In this document: positions 16,853-25,341 of the stretch, in pieces
How the letters are laid out: every line of letters begins with the position of its first letter
Numbering within the stretch: position 1 is the stretch's first letter
From: Hyphomicrobiales bacterium
GTDB lineage: Bacteria > Pseudomonadota > Alphaproteobacteria > Rhizobiales > Rhizobiaceae
Assembly (NCBI GenBank): GCA_900466475.1
Contig: UBMI01000017.1
Coordinates: forward strand, 1 to 43,052
DNA length: 43,052 nt
Direction of reading: 5' to 3'
The notes under the pieces: generated by a model
The model's database searches: none
Seen by the model: the letters and a program-made list of their open reading frames with translations, nothing else
Told to the model about the DNA's origin: nothing
Translations under genes and position numbers: made by a program

Positions 16853-17719
16853 ATGCCCCTGCCCCACGCCACCAAACGGCGCCTGATCACCGCGGCCCTC
16901 GTCGGCCCGGCCAGTGTCTGGCTGTTCGTCTTCCTGGTGCTGCCCTTCATTGCCATCATCGTCTTCGCCTTCGGCGAACGGGCGCCGGAAGGCGGCTATC
17001 AGGCGGCTTTCACCTTCGAGCAGTTCGCCAATCTCGGCGCGCGCTCGGCAGCCTTCGTCAATACGCTGATCCTGGCGCCGATCGGGGCGGCTGCCTGCCT
17101 CATCGTTGCCTACCCGGTCGCCTATTATCTGGCGGTCAAGGCGAGCCCGCAGCGCCGGCTGCTGCTCGTCTCGCTTGTCGTCGTGCCCTTCTGGACCAGC
17201 CTGCTGGTGCGAACCTATGCCTGGATGTACCTGCTCGGCGCGCGTGGCATTCCGCACTTGCTCGAATTCGTCGGCATTGAAAATGTCAGGCTGATCAATA
17301 CGCCCGGCGCCGTGCTGCTCGGCATCGTCTACGGCTACCTGCCGCTGATGATCATGCCGATCTATGTCAGCCTGGAAAAACTGGATCGCCGGTTGCTCGA
17401 AGCCTCGGCCGATCTCGGTGCTAAGCCGATCTCGACCTTCTTCGGCATCACCCTGCCGCTATCGCTTCCGGGCGTGATGACCGGCGTTGCGCTGGTCACG
17501 ATCCTGCTTCTCGGTGAATATCTGATCCCGCAGCTTCTCGGCGGCGGCAAGGTCTTCTTCATCGGCAATGCGCTTGTCGATCTCTTCCTGCAGTCGCGCA
17601 ACTGGCCTTTCGGATCGGCGATTGCCGTAACCCTGGTTGCCGTCGTTGTCATCGTGCTGCTTGTCGCCATGCGGATTGCGTGGCGCGTTGCCGGTACCCG
17701 GCAGGTGGATCTCATCTGA
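16853..17719 (+). CDS. PotB-like ABC transporter permease
   Basis: First membrane subunit of the Pot-type importer, about 288 residues with six predicted helices; the first is in SVWLFVFLVLPFIAIIVFAF. The EAA loop is LDRRLLEASADLGAKPISTF. It also contains FWTSLLVRTYAWMYLLG, characteristic of PotB. ATG 16853 is chosen; an in-frame GTG at 16835 would add six residues but lacks a ribosome-binding site. The stop overlaps the next gene by one base (TGATG). Confidence 0.92.
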   Translation: MPLPHATKRRLITAALVGPASVWLFVFLVLPFIAIIVFAFGERAPEGGYQAAFTFEQFANLGARSAAFVNTLILAPIGAAACLIVAYPVAYYLAVKASPQRRLLLVSLVVVPFWTSLLVRTYAWMYLLGARGIPHLLEFVGIENVRLINTPGAVLLGIVYGYLPLMIMPIYVSLEKLDRRLLEASADLGAKPISTFFGITLPLSLPGVMTGVALVTILLLGEYLIPQLLGGGKVFFIGNALVDLFLQSRNWPFGSAIAVTLVAVVVIVLLVAMRIAWRVAGTRQVDLI

Positions 17720-18531
17720 TGCGCGCGCTCGTCACTTCCGTCTACCTCTTCCTCTACACGCCGATTGCGCTCGTCGTCCTCTTCTCCTTTAATGCGGGCC
17801 GCAACGCCAGCGAGTTCACCGGCTTCTCGACGCAATGGTATGGCCGGGCGCTGTCGAATACGTTCCTGATGGAAGCGTTGCGCAACAGCCTGATCATCGC
17901 GGTCACCAGTGCCGCGCTGGCAGCGATCTTCGGCACCATGGCTGCGATCGGCATGGAGCGGCTCGGCGCCCGTACGCGCGCCATCTTCGACGGGCTCTTT
18001 GCGGCGGCGATCGTCGTGCCCGGTGTCGTCATCGGCATCGCGACGCTTGTTGCCCTCGTCGAGGTCTTCGGCTTCATCAACCCCATCATCGCCGCCCTCT
18101 GGCCGGGCGATCAGCCGCCGAAGCTCGCGCTTGGTTACGGCTCGATCATTGCCGCGCACGGTCTCTTCACCATGGCGCTGGTGACAATGATCGTGAAAGC
18201 ACGTATCGCCAGCCTCGGACGTGATATCGTCGAGGCCTCCAGCGATCTCTACGCGACGCCATTCACAACATTCCGGCAGATCGTGCTGCCCCAGATCATG
18301 CCCTCAATCCTCGCAGGCTTCCTGCTCGCCTTCACCTTTTCCTTTGACGATTTCATCATCGCCTTCTTCGTGGCCGGCTCGAATACGACGCTGCCGATCT
18401 ATGTCTTCGCCTCCATTCGCCGCGGCGTGACGCCTGAAATCAATGCGATCGCGACGATGGTGCTCGTCGCGTCGCTCGTCCTTATTTTCATCGCGCGTTT
18501 CCTGATGCGCGAAAAGACAACGACAAACTGA
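17719..18531 (+). CDS. PotC-like ABC transporter permease
   Basis: Second membrane subunit, 270 residues. Helix 1 is YLFLYTPIALVVLFSFN, the typical PotC opening with the FN motif; the EAA loop is GRDIVEASSDLYATPFTTFR, and FSFDDFIIAFFVAG near the C-terminus is a PotC hallmark. The frame extends upstream to 17680 only inside the PotB-like gene; ATG 17719 overlaps that stop. The SDR gene follows 13 bases later. Confidence 0.93.
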   Translation: MRALVTSVYLFLYTPIALVVLFSFNAGRNASEFTGFSTQWYGRALSNTFLMEALRNSLIIAVTSAALAAIFGTMAAIGMERLGARTRAIFDGLFAAAIVVPGVVIGIATLVALVEVFGFINPIIAALWPGDQPPKLALGYGSIIAAHGLFTMALVTMIVKARIASLGRDIVEASSDLYATPFTTFRQIVLPQIMPSILAGFLLAFTFSFDDFIIAFFVAGSNTTLPIYVFASIRRGVTPEINAIATMVLVASLVLIFIARFLMREKTTTN

Positions 18532-18544
18532 CCGGGGAAATGCC

Positions 18545-19306
18545 ATGATATTGAGAGATCGCGTTGCAATCGTTACGGGCGCAGGCTCGGGCATCGGTCG
18601 AGCTGGCGCGCAGATCATGGCGCGCGAAGGCGCCCATGTCGTCGTTGCCGATATCAACTTCGCGAATGCCGAAGAGACGGTCGAGCTGATTACCGAAGCC
18701 GGCGGCAGCGCCGAAAGCCTGGTGGTCGATGTGACCGACGACAGGGCGCTTGAAGCCGGCATAACCGCTACTGCTGCACGTCACGGTCGGATCGACGTTC
18801 TGCACAATCACGCGGGCGCGCAGGTCGCCGGAGACCTGGAGAAAGTCGCCGTCGAAGGCTTCGACAAGTCCTGGAGCCTGAATGTGCGGGCGCATTTCAT
18901 GGCGGCGCGTTTCGTCATGCCGATCATGAAGAAGGCCGGCAAGGGCGTGATCCTGAACACGTCCTCATCATCAGGTGTGCTCTATGACCGCGAAATGATC
19001 GCCTACACGACGACCAAACATGCGGTCATCGCCATGACCCGCCAGATGGCGGGCGACTATGCAAAATTCGGCATTCGCGTGAATGCGCTTTGTCCCGGAT
19101 GGGTCGACACGCCGTTCAACGAACCGTTCATCGCCCAGATGGGCGGGCGGGGCGCCATTGAATCCTATATTGCCGATAAGGTGCCGCTCGGCCGCTGGGC
19201 GGACGTTTCGGAGATCGCCGAACCGATCCTGTTCCTGGTTTCGGATCGCTCGTCCTATATGACCGGGCAAATCCTCGTCGTCGATGGCGGCGAGACCGTC
19301 GTTTAG
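18545..19306 (+). CDS. SDR-family NAD(P)-dependent oxidoreductase
   Basis: Classical short-chain dehydrogenase of 253 residues: TGAGSGIG (11-18, cofactor), a variant NHAG (88-91, normally NNAG), N113, the catalytic Ser in NTSSSSG (138-144) and YTTTK (154-158). D37 after strand 2 (VVVADIN) suggests NAD over NADP. It is the last gene of the Pot-type operon and probably oxidises the imported compound's hydroxyl or a breakdown product; the substrate is unknown. Its TAG stop overlaps the stop of the convergent dehydrogenase gene. Confidence 0.9.
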   Translation: MILRDRVAIVTGAGSGIGRAGAQIMAREGAHVVVADINFANAEETVELITEAGGSAESLVVDVTDDRALEAGITATAARHGRIDVLHNHAGAQVAGDLEKVAVEGFDKSWSLNVRAHFMAARFVMPIMKKAGKGVILNTSSSSGVLYDREMIAYTTTKHAVIAMTRQMAGDYAKFGIRVNALCPGWVDTPFNEPFIAQMGGRGAIESYIADKVPLGRWADVSEIAEPILFLVSDRSSYMTGQILVVDGGETVV

Positions 19307-20346
19307 GCTGAGGGAAACGTCAGTTGCACCTTGCAGGCCAGCGAACGATCGCCGGCAATTTCAAAGGCCGCTACGGCCTCATCAAGCGGCAGGTTGTGGC
19401 TGATGATTGGCCGCACATCGATCTTCCGCCTCGAGATCAGGTCGACGGCAACAGCGAATTCCTCGTGGAAGCGCTGCGTCCCATGGATGTGCAACTCCTT
19501 GGCGACAATGGCGTTGAGAGGTATCGGCACATCGCCGGAGACGCCGACCTGGATGATGGTGCCACGCGGCCGGATGGAGGCAATCGCGCTATGGATTGCG
19601 GGAGCAGCCGCGGAGCATTCAAAGACGAGGTCGAAATAACCCTTTCCGGCCTGGAATTCGGCAAGTAACGCTGCATCCCTGGCCACATTGATCGTGCGGC
19701 CGGCACCCATTGCCTTCGCTCGCGCAAGCGCCGCATCGGCGAGGTCGGTGACAACGATCTCGCTTGCCTCGAAATGGCTGGCGACGGCGACCATCAGCGA
19801 GCCGATCGGTCCGGCGCCGGTCACCAGAACTTTCTTGCCGGCAATGCCAGGCGCACGCGATGCCGCGTGCAGACAGACGGACAGAGGTTCACTGCAAGCC
19901 GCTTCTGCAGGCGTAGTCGCAACTCCGACTTCAACGCATTGCCTTTCCGGCACCACCAGCCATTCCCGGAACATGCCCTGCTCATGCGGCAGGCGCATCG
20001 CACTGCCCATAAAGCGCATCTCCAGGCAGTGTATCGGCATGCCGATGCCGCAATATTCGCAAGCGCCGCAGGGCTGGCTCGGATTGACCGCAACCAGCGT
20101 GCCTGTTTTCAGCGTGACGCCTTCACCTGCCAGCTCAACCGTTCCTGATGCTTCGTGCCCGGGTATCATCGGCTCGCGGACCCGGACCGGACCGAAACCG
20201 CCATCCTGATAATAGTGCAGGTCGGAGCCGCAGATGCCTGCGGCTGCCATTTTCAAAAGCACCTCGCCCGGACCGGGGACGGCAACCGGAGCGGTCTCGA
20301 TCCGCAGATCACCCTTTGCATAAAGCCGTGCCAGACGTGTCTGCAT
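19303..20346 (-). CDS. idnD: Zinc-dependent dehydrogenase, L-idonate 5-dehydrogenase-like
   Basis: Medium-chain zinc dehydrogenase of 347 residues. Catalytic zinc ligands are C39 (in GICGSDLHYY) and H64-E65 (PGHE); the structural zinc site is C93, C96, C99 and C107; the Rossmann motif is VLVTGAGPIGS (about 171-181). GICGSDLHYYQ and overall similarity recall E. coli IdnD, which interconverts L-idonate and 5-keto-D-gluconate. Two consecutive Met codons are possible; 20346 is better spaced (6 bases) from AGGAG than 20349. It is the last gene of the GntR-TRAP operon, which supports a sugar-acid or polyol substrate. Confidence 0.82.
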   Translation of the reverse strand: MQTRLARLYAKGDLRIETAPVAVPGPGEVLLKMAAAGICGSDLHYYQDGGFGPVRVREPMIPGHEASGTVELAGEGVTLKTGTLVAVNPSQPCGACEYCGIGMPIHCLEMRFMGSAMRLPHEQGMFREWLVVPERQCVEVGVATTPAEAACSEPLSVCLHAASRAPGIAGKKVLVTGAGPIGSLMVAVASHFEASEIVVTDLADAALARAKAMGAGRTINVARDAALLAEFQAGKGYFDLVFECSAAAPAIHSAIASIRPRGTIIQVGVSGDVPIPLNAIVAKELHIHGTQRFHEEFAVAVDLISRRKIDVRPIISHNLPLDEAVAAFEIAGDRSLACKVQLTFPSA

Positions 20347-20355
20347 CATCCTCTC

Positions 20356-21762
20356 CTACTTCAGAAGCCCAAGCTGCTGCGGCAGCCAGAGCGATATGGA
20401 GGGAACGAAGGTGATCAGGATCAAGGCGATGAAAAGCGGCGCAAGCCAGGGCAGGATCGCCATCGTCGTACGCTCCACGGATAGTTTCGCCACCCGAGAC
20501 AGCACGAACAGTACCATGCCGAGCGGCGGATGGAGCAAGCCAATCATCAGATTCAAGGTCATGATGAGACCGAACTGCACCGGATCGATCCCAAACTTCG
20601 CAACGATCGGTAGAAGGATGGGCACGAGAATGGTGATCGCGGCGATCGTATCCAGGAAACATCCGACGAAGAGCATCAGCAAGTTCACGAGGATCAGGAA
20701 CACCCACTTATTGTCGGTGATTGACAGGATTGCATCGGACAGAAGCTGGGCTGCCTGGCTCACCGTCAGCAGCCATGCGAAGACCGAAGCGGCAGTGACG
20801 ATGAAGAGAACGGAGGCCGTCGTCTCGATCGTGTCGAAGCTCGCCTTGGCAAGTGTCGAGAACGTCATCGTGCGATAGCGCACGAGGCCAAGGAACAGCG
20901 ACCAGAGAACAGCCGCGACAGCTGCTTCCGTTGGCGTGAACCACCCCATCGTCATGCCGCCAATCAGGATGACAGGGGTCATGAGCGCCATGACCGCTGA
21001 AAAACGGAAATACCAGTCGAGCGCCAGAAGCACGACAAGCGCAATGCCCGCTGCAGCATTCATCGATACCCCTGACCGCATCATCACGTAGATCGCGAGC
21101 GGTACCAGCAGGACGACGACGATCTCCAAACCTGCGGAAACAAGCTGTTTTACGTCGAAGGGCGCGTCGGAACCCCAGCGCTTGGTATACGCGAAGGCCG
21201 CAACGGTTATCATCATCAGCAGCGTCATGACAATGCCGGGCAGAATGCCGGCCATGAAAAGAGCGCCGATCGAGACGTTCGCCATCATTCCATAGATCAC
21301 GAAAGGCAAGGACGGCGGAAAGATCGGGCCAAGCGTGGCCGATGCCGCCGTTACCCCGACTGCGGCCTCGACCGGATAGCCATGATCCTTCATGGCCTTG
21401 ATCTCGATCGTGCCAATACCGGCCGCATCGGCAAGCGCGGTGCCCGACATGCCGGAAAAGATGACCGATCCGATGATGTTGACCTGCGCGAGACCGCCCT
21501 TCATCCAGCCGACAAGCGCAACGGCGAAGGAATAGATGCGGCCGGTGACACCAGCCGAGTTCATCAGGTTGCCGGCAAGGATGAAGAAGGGAACGGCGAG
21601 AAGCGGAAAACTTTCTACACCCGCGATCATTCGCTGGGCGACGATGATGTCAGGCGCGACACCGTAAAGGACAATATAGAGAACGGACGCGACGGCCATC
21701 GAGATAGCGACGGGCACGCCGATCAGCATCAGGAGCAGAAACGAGCCAAGCAAGAGCAGCAT
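20356..21762 (-). CDS. dctM: TRAP transporter large permease (DctM family)
   Basis: Membrane channel subunit of a TRAP importer, 468 residues, driven by a cation gradient. Typical motifs are PFFILAGNLMNSAGVTGRIY, GTALADAAGIGTIEIKAMK, GPIFPPSLPFVIYGMM, GWFTPTEAAVAAVLW and GLLHPPLGMVLFV. It is about 35-40 residues longer than most DctM proteins, owing to extra hydrophobic sequence around residues 210-265 before the PTEAA motif. Four bases separate it from dctQ upstream and six or more from idnD downstream. Confidence 0.93.
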   Translation of the reverse strand: MLLLLGSFLLLMLIGVPVAISMAVASVLYIVLYGVAPDIIVAQRMIAGVESFPLLAVPFFILAGNLMNSAGVTGRIYSFAVALVGWMKGGLAQVNIIGSVIFSGMSGTALADAAGIGTIEIKAMKDHGYPVEAAVGVTAASATLGPIFPPSLPFVIYGMMANVSIGALFMAGILPGIVMTLLMMITVAAFAYTKRWGSDAPFDVKQLVSAGLEIVVVLLVPLAIYVMMRSGVSMNAAAGIALVVLLALDWYFRFSAVMALMTPVILIGGMTMGWFTPTEAAVAAVLWSLFLGLVRYRTMTFSTLAKASFDTIETTASVLFIVTAASVFAWLLTVSQAAQLLSDAILSITDNKWVFLILVNLLMLFVGCFLDTIAAITILVPILLPIVAKFGIDPVQFGLIMTLNLMIGLLHPPLGMVLFVLSRVAKLSVERTTMAILPWLAPLFIALILITFVPSISLWLPQQLGLLK

Positions 21763-21766
21763 CGGG

Positions 21767-22339
21767 TCATCCTTCGACGGCGTGGAATTCTTCCGGGCGT
21801 TCCAGAACGGAATAGCCGCGGCGCATATTGGCGATGAAGACGCTCACCGCCCGGATCAGCATCAGCACGAAGGCTGCAAGCACGCTGTAGAAAACGATGT
21901 TGCGCGGCAAATCGACAGTCACCATCTGCTCGTCAGCGACGATCTGGACGTAGCGCCACATCAGATAGCAGCCATAGGCGAAGAAACCGATGCGGACGAT
22001 ATCGACGAACGTTGCGAGTACCCGTGCGAGGCCTGCCGGCATGTAGTGGTAGAAGACATCCACCTGGATGTGGCGCGAGGTGCGCACGCACATGACGGCG
22101 CCCAAGAAAACGACGCCGATCAGGCAGTTGACGGCAATTTCCTCGGTCCAGGCATAGCTGTTGTTCAGCACGTAGCGGGTGAAGAACTGCAGGAAAACGC
22201 AGCCGGCCATCAGCCAGAAGACGATCAACGTGATCCAGTCTTCGATGGCGTAATCCGAGATGTTGGCAGTGGGCGCATGCCCTTCGAACTCGTGGCCGAT
22301 CTCCTCGGCGGTAATTTGCGTGTGGACTTCTTGAGACAT
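21767..22339 (-). CDS. dctQ: TRAP transporter small permease (DctQ family)
   Basis: A 190-residue small membrane subunit that pairs with DctM. After a hydrophilic N-terminus of about 35 residues come four helices; family marks are LQFFTRYVLNNSYAWTEEIA and RTSRHIQVDVFY. The frame is open to 22429, but ATG 22339 is the plausible start because the longer form would run to the end of dctP with low-complexity Arg/Ala sequence. Belongs to the operon 24158 to 19303. Confidence 0.9.
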   Translation of the reverse strand: MSQEVHTQITAEEIGHEFEGHAPTANISDYAIEDWITLIVFWLMAGCVFLQFFTRYVLNNSYAWTEEIAVNCLIGVVFLGAVMCVRTSRHIQVDVFYHYMPAGLARVLATFVDIVRIGFFAYGCYLMWRYVQIVADEQMVTVDLPRNIVFYSVLAAFVLMLIRAVSVFIANMRRGYSVLERPEEFHAVEG

Positions 22340-22401
22340 GATCGGCCTTATTCCGGTTTGGAGAAGAAGGACGCGCAGCGCTGCCGCGCGCCCTCGGGCT
22401 C

Positions 22402-23376
22402 TTACTGGATCGCGCGGATCGCCTCCCAATCGGCTTTATCGTAGCCGAAGTCCTCAAACTTGACCTTTTCCGCAACCGTCTTCTCGAAGTCGGCCTTGTC
22501 GACCTCGGTGACGCTCAGACCCTTTTCCTTGAAGGTAGTGATCAGGCCGTCTTCCTTGCCTTCGATGGTCTTGGTCGTGCGCTCGGCAGCTTCCTGCATG
22601 ACGTCGCCGAAGATCTTCTTGTCCTCATCGGAAAGGCTCGACCACAGCGTCTTCGAGATCACCGTATTCAGGTGATCGACGATGTGACCGGTGAGGACGA
22701 TGTTCTTCTGGACTTCGTAGAACTTCTTGGCCTCGATCGTCGTCAGCGGATTTTCCTGGGCTTCGACCGTGCCGTTCTGGAGTGCCAGATAGACTTCCGC
22801 AAAGGCGATTGGCGTGGTGTTCGCGCCGCAGGCCCGCGGCATGGCGAGATAGGCGGGAACGTCAGGCACACGGATCTTCAGGCCCTGCATATCGGCGCAT
22901 TTGGCAATCGGTTTGTTGGATGTCGTGTGGCGCGTGCCGTAATAACTGACGGCGGCGATATGGTTGCCGGTCTTGTCCTCGTACCCCTTGGCGAGCCGCT
23001 TGAAGACGTCACTCTTGGTATAGGCAATCAGGTGTTCCGGGTTGCGGAAAATATAAGGGAAATAGGTCACGCCGATCGGCTTGTAGTCACGGGCGGCAAA
23101 GCTTGACCCGGAAATGATGATATCGACCGTGCCGAGCTTGAGGCCCTGGTTGATATCGGCTTCCTTGCCGAGCTGCGAAGCCGGATAGACCTCGATCTTG
23201 TAACGGCCATTGGTGCGCTTGTTGATCTCTTCCGCGGCCCAGACGGAATCCGTATGGAACGGTTCCGAGGTCTCATAGACATGCGCCCATTTCAGCACAG
23301 TCTGCGCATGTGCGATTGCCGTCGTCGCCATGATTGCGGCGGCGGTGCAGAGTATAGTCGTCAGTTTCAGCTTCAT
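22402..23376 (-). CDS. dctP: TRAP transporter solute-binding protein (DctP family)
   Basis: Periplasmic binding subunit of 324 residues with a signal peptide (1-24, AHA before QTVLKW). Family features are LKWAHVYETSEPFHTDSVWA at the mature start, GRYKIEVYPASQLGKEADI, the ligand Arg in MQGLKIRVPDVP, and GTVEAQENPLTTI. The Arg and downstream Asn indicate a carboxylate ligand. ATG 23376 follows GGAGGAGAG; the frame open further upstream lies inside the GntR gene and is not real. The ligand is plausibly a hexonate or keto-hexonate, given idnD. Confidence 0.93.
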   Translation of the reverse strand: MKLKLTTILCTAAAIMATTAIAHAQTVLKWAHVYETSEPFHTDSVWAAEEINKRTNGRYKIEVYPASQLGKEADINQGLKLGTVDIIISGSSFAARDYKPIGVTYFPYIFRNPEHLIAYTKSDVFKRLAKGYEDKTGNHIAAVSYYGTRHTTSNKPIAKCADMQGLKIRVPDVPAYLAMPRACGANTTPIAFAEVYLALQNGTVEAQENPLTTIEAKKFYEVQKNIVLTGHIVDHLNTVISKTLWSSLSDEDKKIFGDVMQEAAERTTKTIEGKEDGLITTFKEKGLSVTEVDKADFEKTVAEKVKFEDFGYDKADWEAIRAIQ

Positions 23377-23399
23377 CGGTCTCTCCTCCTGAGATCTCG

Positions 23400-24158
23400 T
23401 CAAATGCCTGCGTTTCCCTTGTTTGGCCCGGCCCCATGGCCGCGCCCCTCCTCGCCCGAAAACTCCTCCCCGAAGCTCTCGGAAAACCTCTTCTGCGAAT
23501 TCGTGAGATGCGTGCGCATGGCGACCTTCGCTGCTGCAGCGTCGCGGGCGGCGATCGCGTCGCGGATAGCCCGATGCTCTTCCAGCGCGGTGCGCCATGA
23601 CACCGGCCCTTCGAAATGGCTGGCAAGCTTCTCGAAATATGGCGTCATGCGCATGTCGAACAATTCGCCGGTGACGCGGAGCAAGGTTGCGTTGCCGACG
23701 ATTGCCGCAATGCCGGTATGAAAGGCGCGGTCGGCGACAAGCACGGCGCGCGCATCCTCCACCGCGCCGCTCATCACTCTCAGCGCTTCGTCGAGAACGG
23801 CAATGTCTTGTGGACCAGCGTTCCTTGCCGCTTCCTCTGAGATCGCGCACTCGATGATCGCGCGAGCCTGCAGCAATTCAAAGGGACCCTCGACCGATTC
23901 ACGGTCGCAGCCAGACGCTTTGGCCACATGTTTCCGGGTGACATAGATGCCGGAGCCCATGCGGATATTGATGTAACCCTCGACTTCCAGCACGATGAGC
24001 GCCTCGCGAAGCGTGGGGCGCGAAACGGAAAGTTGCTCAGCAAGGTCGCGCTCAGCCGGCAGCCTCTGGCCGACTGCGAGTTCGCCCCGGATGATCATCA
24101 GACGAATCTGGTCTGCCACCTGCCTGTAGAGGCGGCGTGATTCAACTGCCGAAAACAT
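23400..24158 (-). CDS. GntR-family regulator, FCD subfamily, of the TRAP/idnD operon
   Basis: A 252-residue regulator. The winged helix spans about 10-75 (LYRQVADQIRLMIIRGEL and SVSRPTLREALIVLEVEGYI) and the FCD effector domain about 95-225, followed by a Glu/Gly-rich tail. ATG 24158 is chosen over 24203 because homology begins at FSAVESRRLYRQVAD. It lies 23 bases upstream of dctP on the same strand, so regulator and transporter appear to be one transcript. A strong inverted repeat at 24194-24222, resembling FadR-type sites, lies 36-64 bases before its start and suggests autoregulation of the whole operon. Confidence 0.9.
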   Translation of the reverse strand: MFSAVESRRLYRQVADQIRLMIIRGELAVGQRLPAERDLAEQLSVSRPTLREALIVLEVEGYINIRMGSGIYVTRKHVAKASGCDRESVEGPFELLQARAIIECAISEEAARNAGPQDIAVLDEALRVMSGAVEDARAVLVADRAFHTGIAAIVGNATLLRVTGELFDMRMTPYFEKLASHFEGPVSWRTALEEHRAIRDAIAARDAAAAKVAMRTHLTNSQKRFSESFGEEFSGEEGRGHGAGPNKGNAGI

Positions 24159-24193
24159 TGTGGCCTCCCCGGCGCGCTTCTCCTCAAGCGCAC

Positions 24194-24222
24194 AACTGGT
24201 CAACTGGCCTGACCAATTGACC
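24194..24222. promoter_or_regulatory. Nested inverted repeats, candidate GntR/FCD operator
   Basis: AACTGGTCA (24194-24202) faces TGACCAATT (24210-24218), 8 of 9 matching, and overlapping this GGTCAACTGG (24198-24207) faces CCAATTGACC (24213-24222), 9 of 10 matching. AACTGGCCTGACCAATT (24202-24218) also matches the E. coli FadR consensus (AACTGGTCNGACCAGTT) at all but two positions, and FadR is an FCD-type GntR protein. It lies immediately upstream of the GntR gene. A further copy of TGACCAATT at 24279-24287 lies in the end of the upstream coding region. Confidence 0.6.
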
Positions 24223-24267
24223 GCAAGCTATCATCGAGGAAGTTGTGCGTCAATCCGACGCATGCAC

Positions 24268-25341
24268 TCACACCGGGCTGACCAATTGATAGGTGGAGGC
24301 AAGTGTTCTGAAGGCCTCGACCGTAGCCGGATCCAGCGCAACGCCATGTTTTTCCCGCTCGGCAGCGACTGCCCATTCCCGATCGCCGGGCGCCAGTACC
24401 GTGAAGCCTTCGCGCGCAGGCGATGCCCTCAAGGTGTCGACATAGCGTTTCATGGCGGCATCGAAGATATCGATATCAAGGAAAGCGGCCGGGTTCAGTG
24501 CGATGACGAAAGCACCGAGACCGCGTGGCTTCGAAAAATCCGGTCCGGGCATCGGCGCGATATCGAAGCTCAGCTTCATGCCAGTGAGCACGGCGCTCAG
24601 GATCTCGGGAATGCCGGCGAGCCCTGCGCCTTTGAAGCCGAATTCGCCGCCGAGCGGCGCCAGCATGTCGGCGACATCGGGATCGGTCGTGTCATAACCC
24701 CGTTTATCGGAGGCAACCCCTTCGGGCAGTTGGCGGCTGAGACTGCGATAGAGCTGTACGCGGTTATAGGGCACGGCACTGGTCGCCATGTCGAAGAGCC
24801 ACGGGTCACTGTTCCTGACCGGCACGGCGCAGGCGATCGGATTGGTGCCGTGGAAGCGCATGGCGCCATCATGCAGGCGCACGAAGCTGTCGGAATTGCA
24901 GAAAGCAAAACCGATAAAACCGCGATCGGCAGCATCGACCGCATAAGCACCCGCCGGACCAAAATGCGAAGAATTGCGGATGGCGACGGCGCCGATTCCG
25001 AATTCCCCGGCAAGACGCGTGGCATGCTCCATAGCCGTATAGGTGGCAAGCGCTCCATGGCCATTATCTGCATCGAGCGACGCCACGGCGCCAAAGGCGT
25101 TTGCCAACACGATCTGCGGGCGTGGATTGAGACGTCCTTCGGTCAATCCCCTCACGTAATGAGGAAGCAGGCGCACACCATGGCTGTCGATGCCATAGCG
25201 CGTACCATGCAGCATTCCCCGCGTGGCTGCATCCGCCGTCTCCTGGTCCGTGCCGGCGGCGAGGAAGACCTTTCGGCAGAAATCATCGATCACGGCCAGA
25301 GGTGCCGGGGAACCAGCGAGGTTTTTGCTGTTACTCGTCAT
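24268..25341 (-). CDS. Ldh2/MDH2-family NAD(P)-dependent oxidoreductase (YiaK / malate-lactate dehydrogenase type)
   Basis: A 357-residue member of the Ldh2 family, unrelated to Rossmann lactate dehydrogenases; members reduce 2-keto acids such as 2,3-diketo-L-gulonate (YiaK), pyruvate, oxaloacetate or ureidoglycolate products. The conserved DSHGVRLLPHYV (catalytic His region) and RNSSHFGPAGAYA are visible, and the Gly-rich GGEFGFKGAGLAGIPEIL is the usual cofactor loop. ATG 25341 is preferred over TTG 25350, since GGA lies well upstream of it. It lies on the same strand as and 110 bases before the GntR-TRAP-idnD operon. In E. coli, YiaK is encoded with a TRAP transporter, so a keto-gulonate role is plausible. 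Confidence 0.85.
   Translation of the reverse strand: MTSNSKNLAGSPAPLAVIDDFCRKVFLAAGTDQETADAATRGMLHGTRYGIDSHGVRLLPHYVRGLTEGRLNPRPQIVLANAFGAVASLDADNGHGALATYTAMEHATRLAGEFGIGAVAIRNSSHFGPAGAYAVDAADRGFIGFAFCNSDSFVRLHDGAMRFHGTNPIACAVPVRNSDPWLFDMATSAVPYNRVQLYRSLSRQLPEGVASDKRGYDTTDPDVADMLAPLGGEFGFKGAGLAGIPEILSAVLTGMKLSFDIAPMPGPDFSKPRGLGAFVIALNPAAFLDIDIFDAAMKRYVDTLRASPAREGFTVLAPGDREWAVAAEREKHGVALDPATVEAFRTLASTYQLVSPV

Noticed and set aside
15473..17257. Very long open frame (594 codons) on the minus strand
   Set aside because: It is antisense to the PotD-like and PotB-like genes, is rich in Arg, Gly, His and Asp as expected for the complement of GC-biased codons, and has no family resemblance.
22371..22393. 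CAGCGCTG palindrome between dctP and dctQ
   Set aside because: Short and in extremely GC-rich sequence; it could be an mRNA hairpin but there is no further support.
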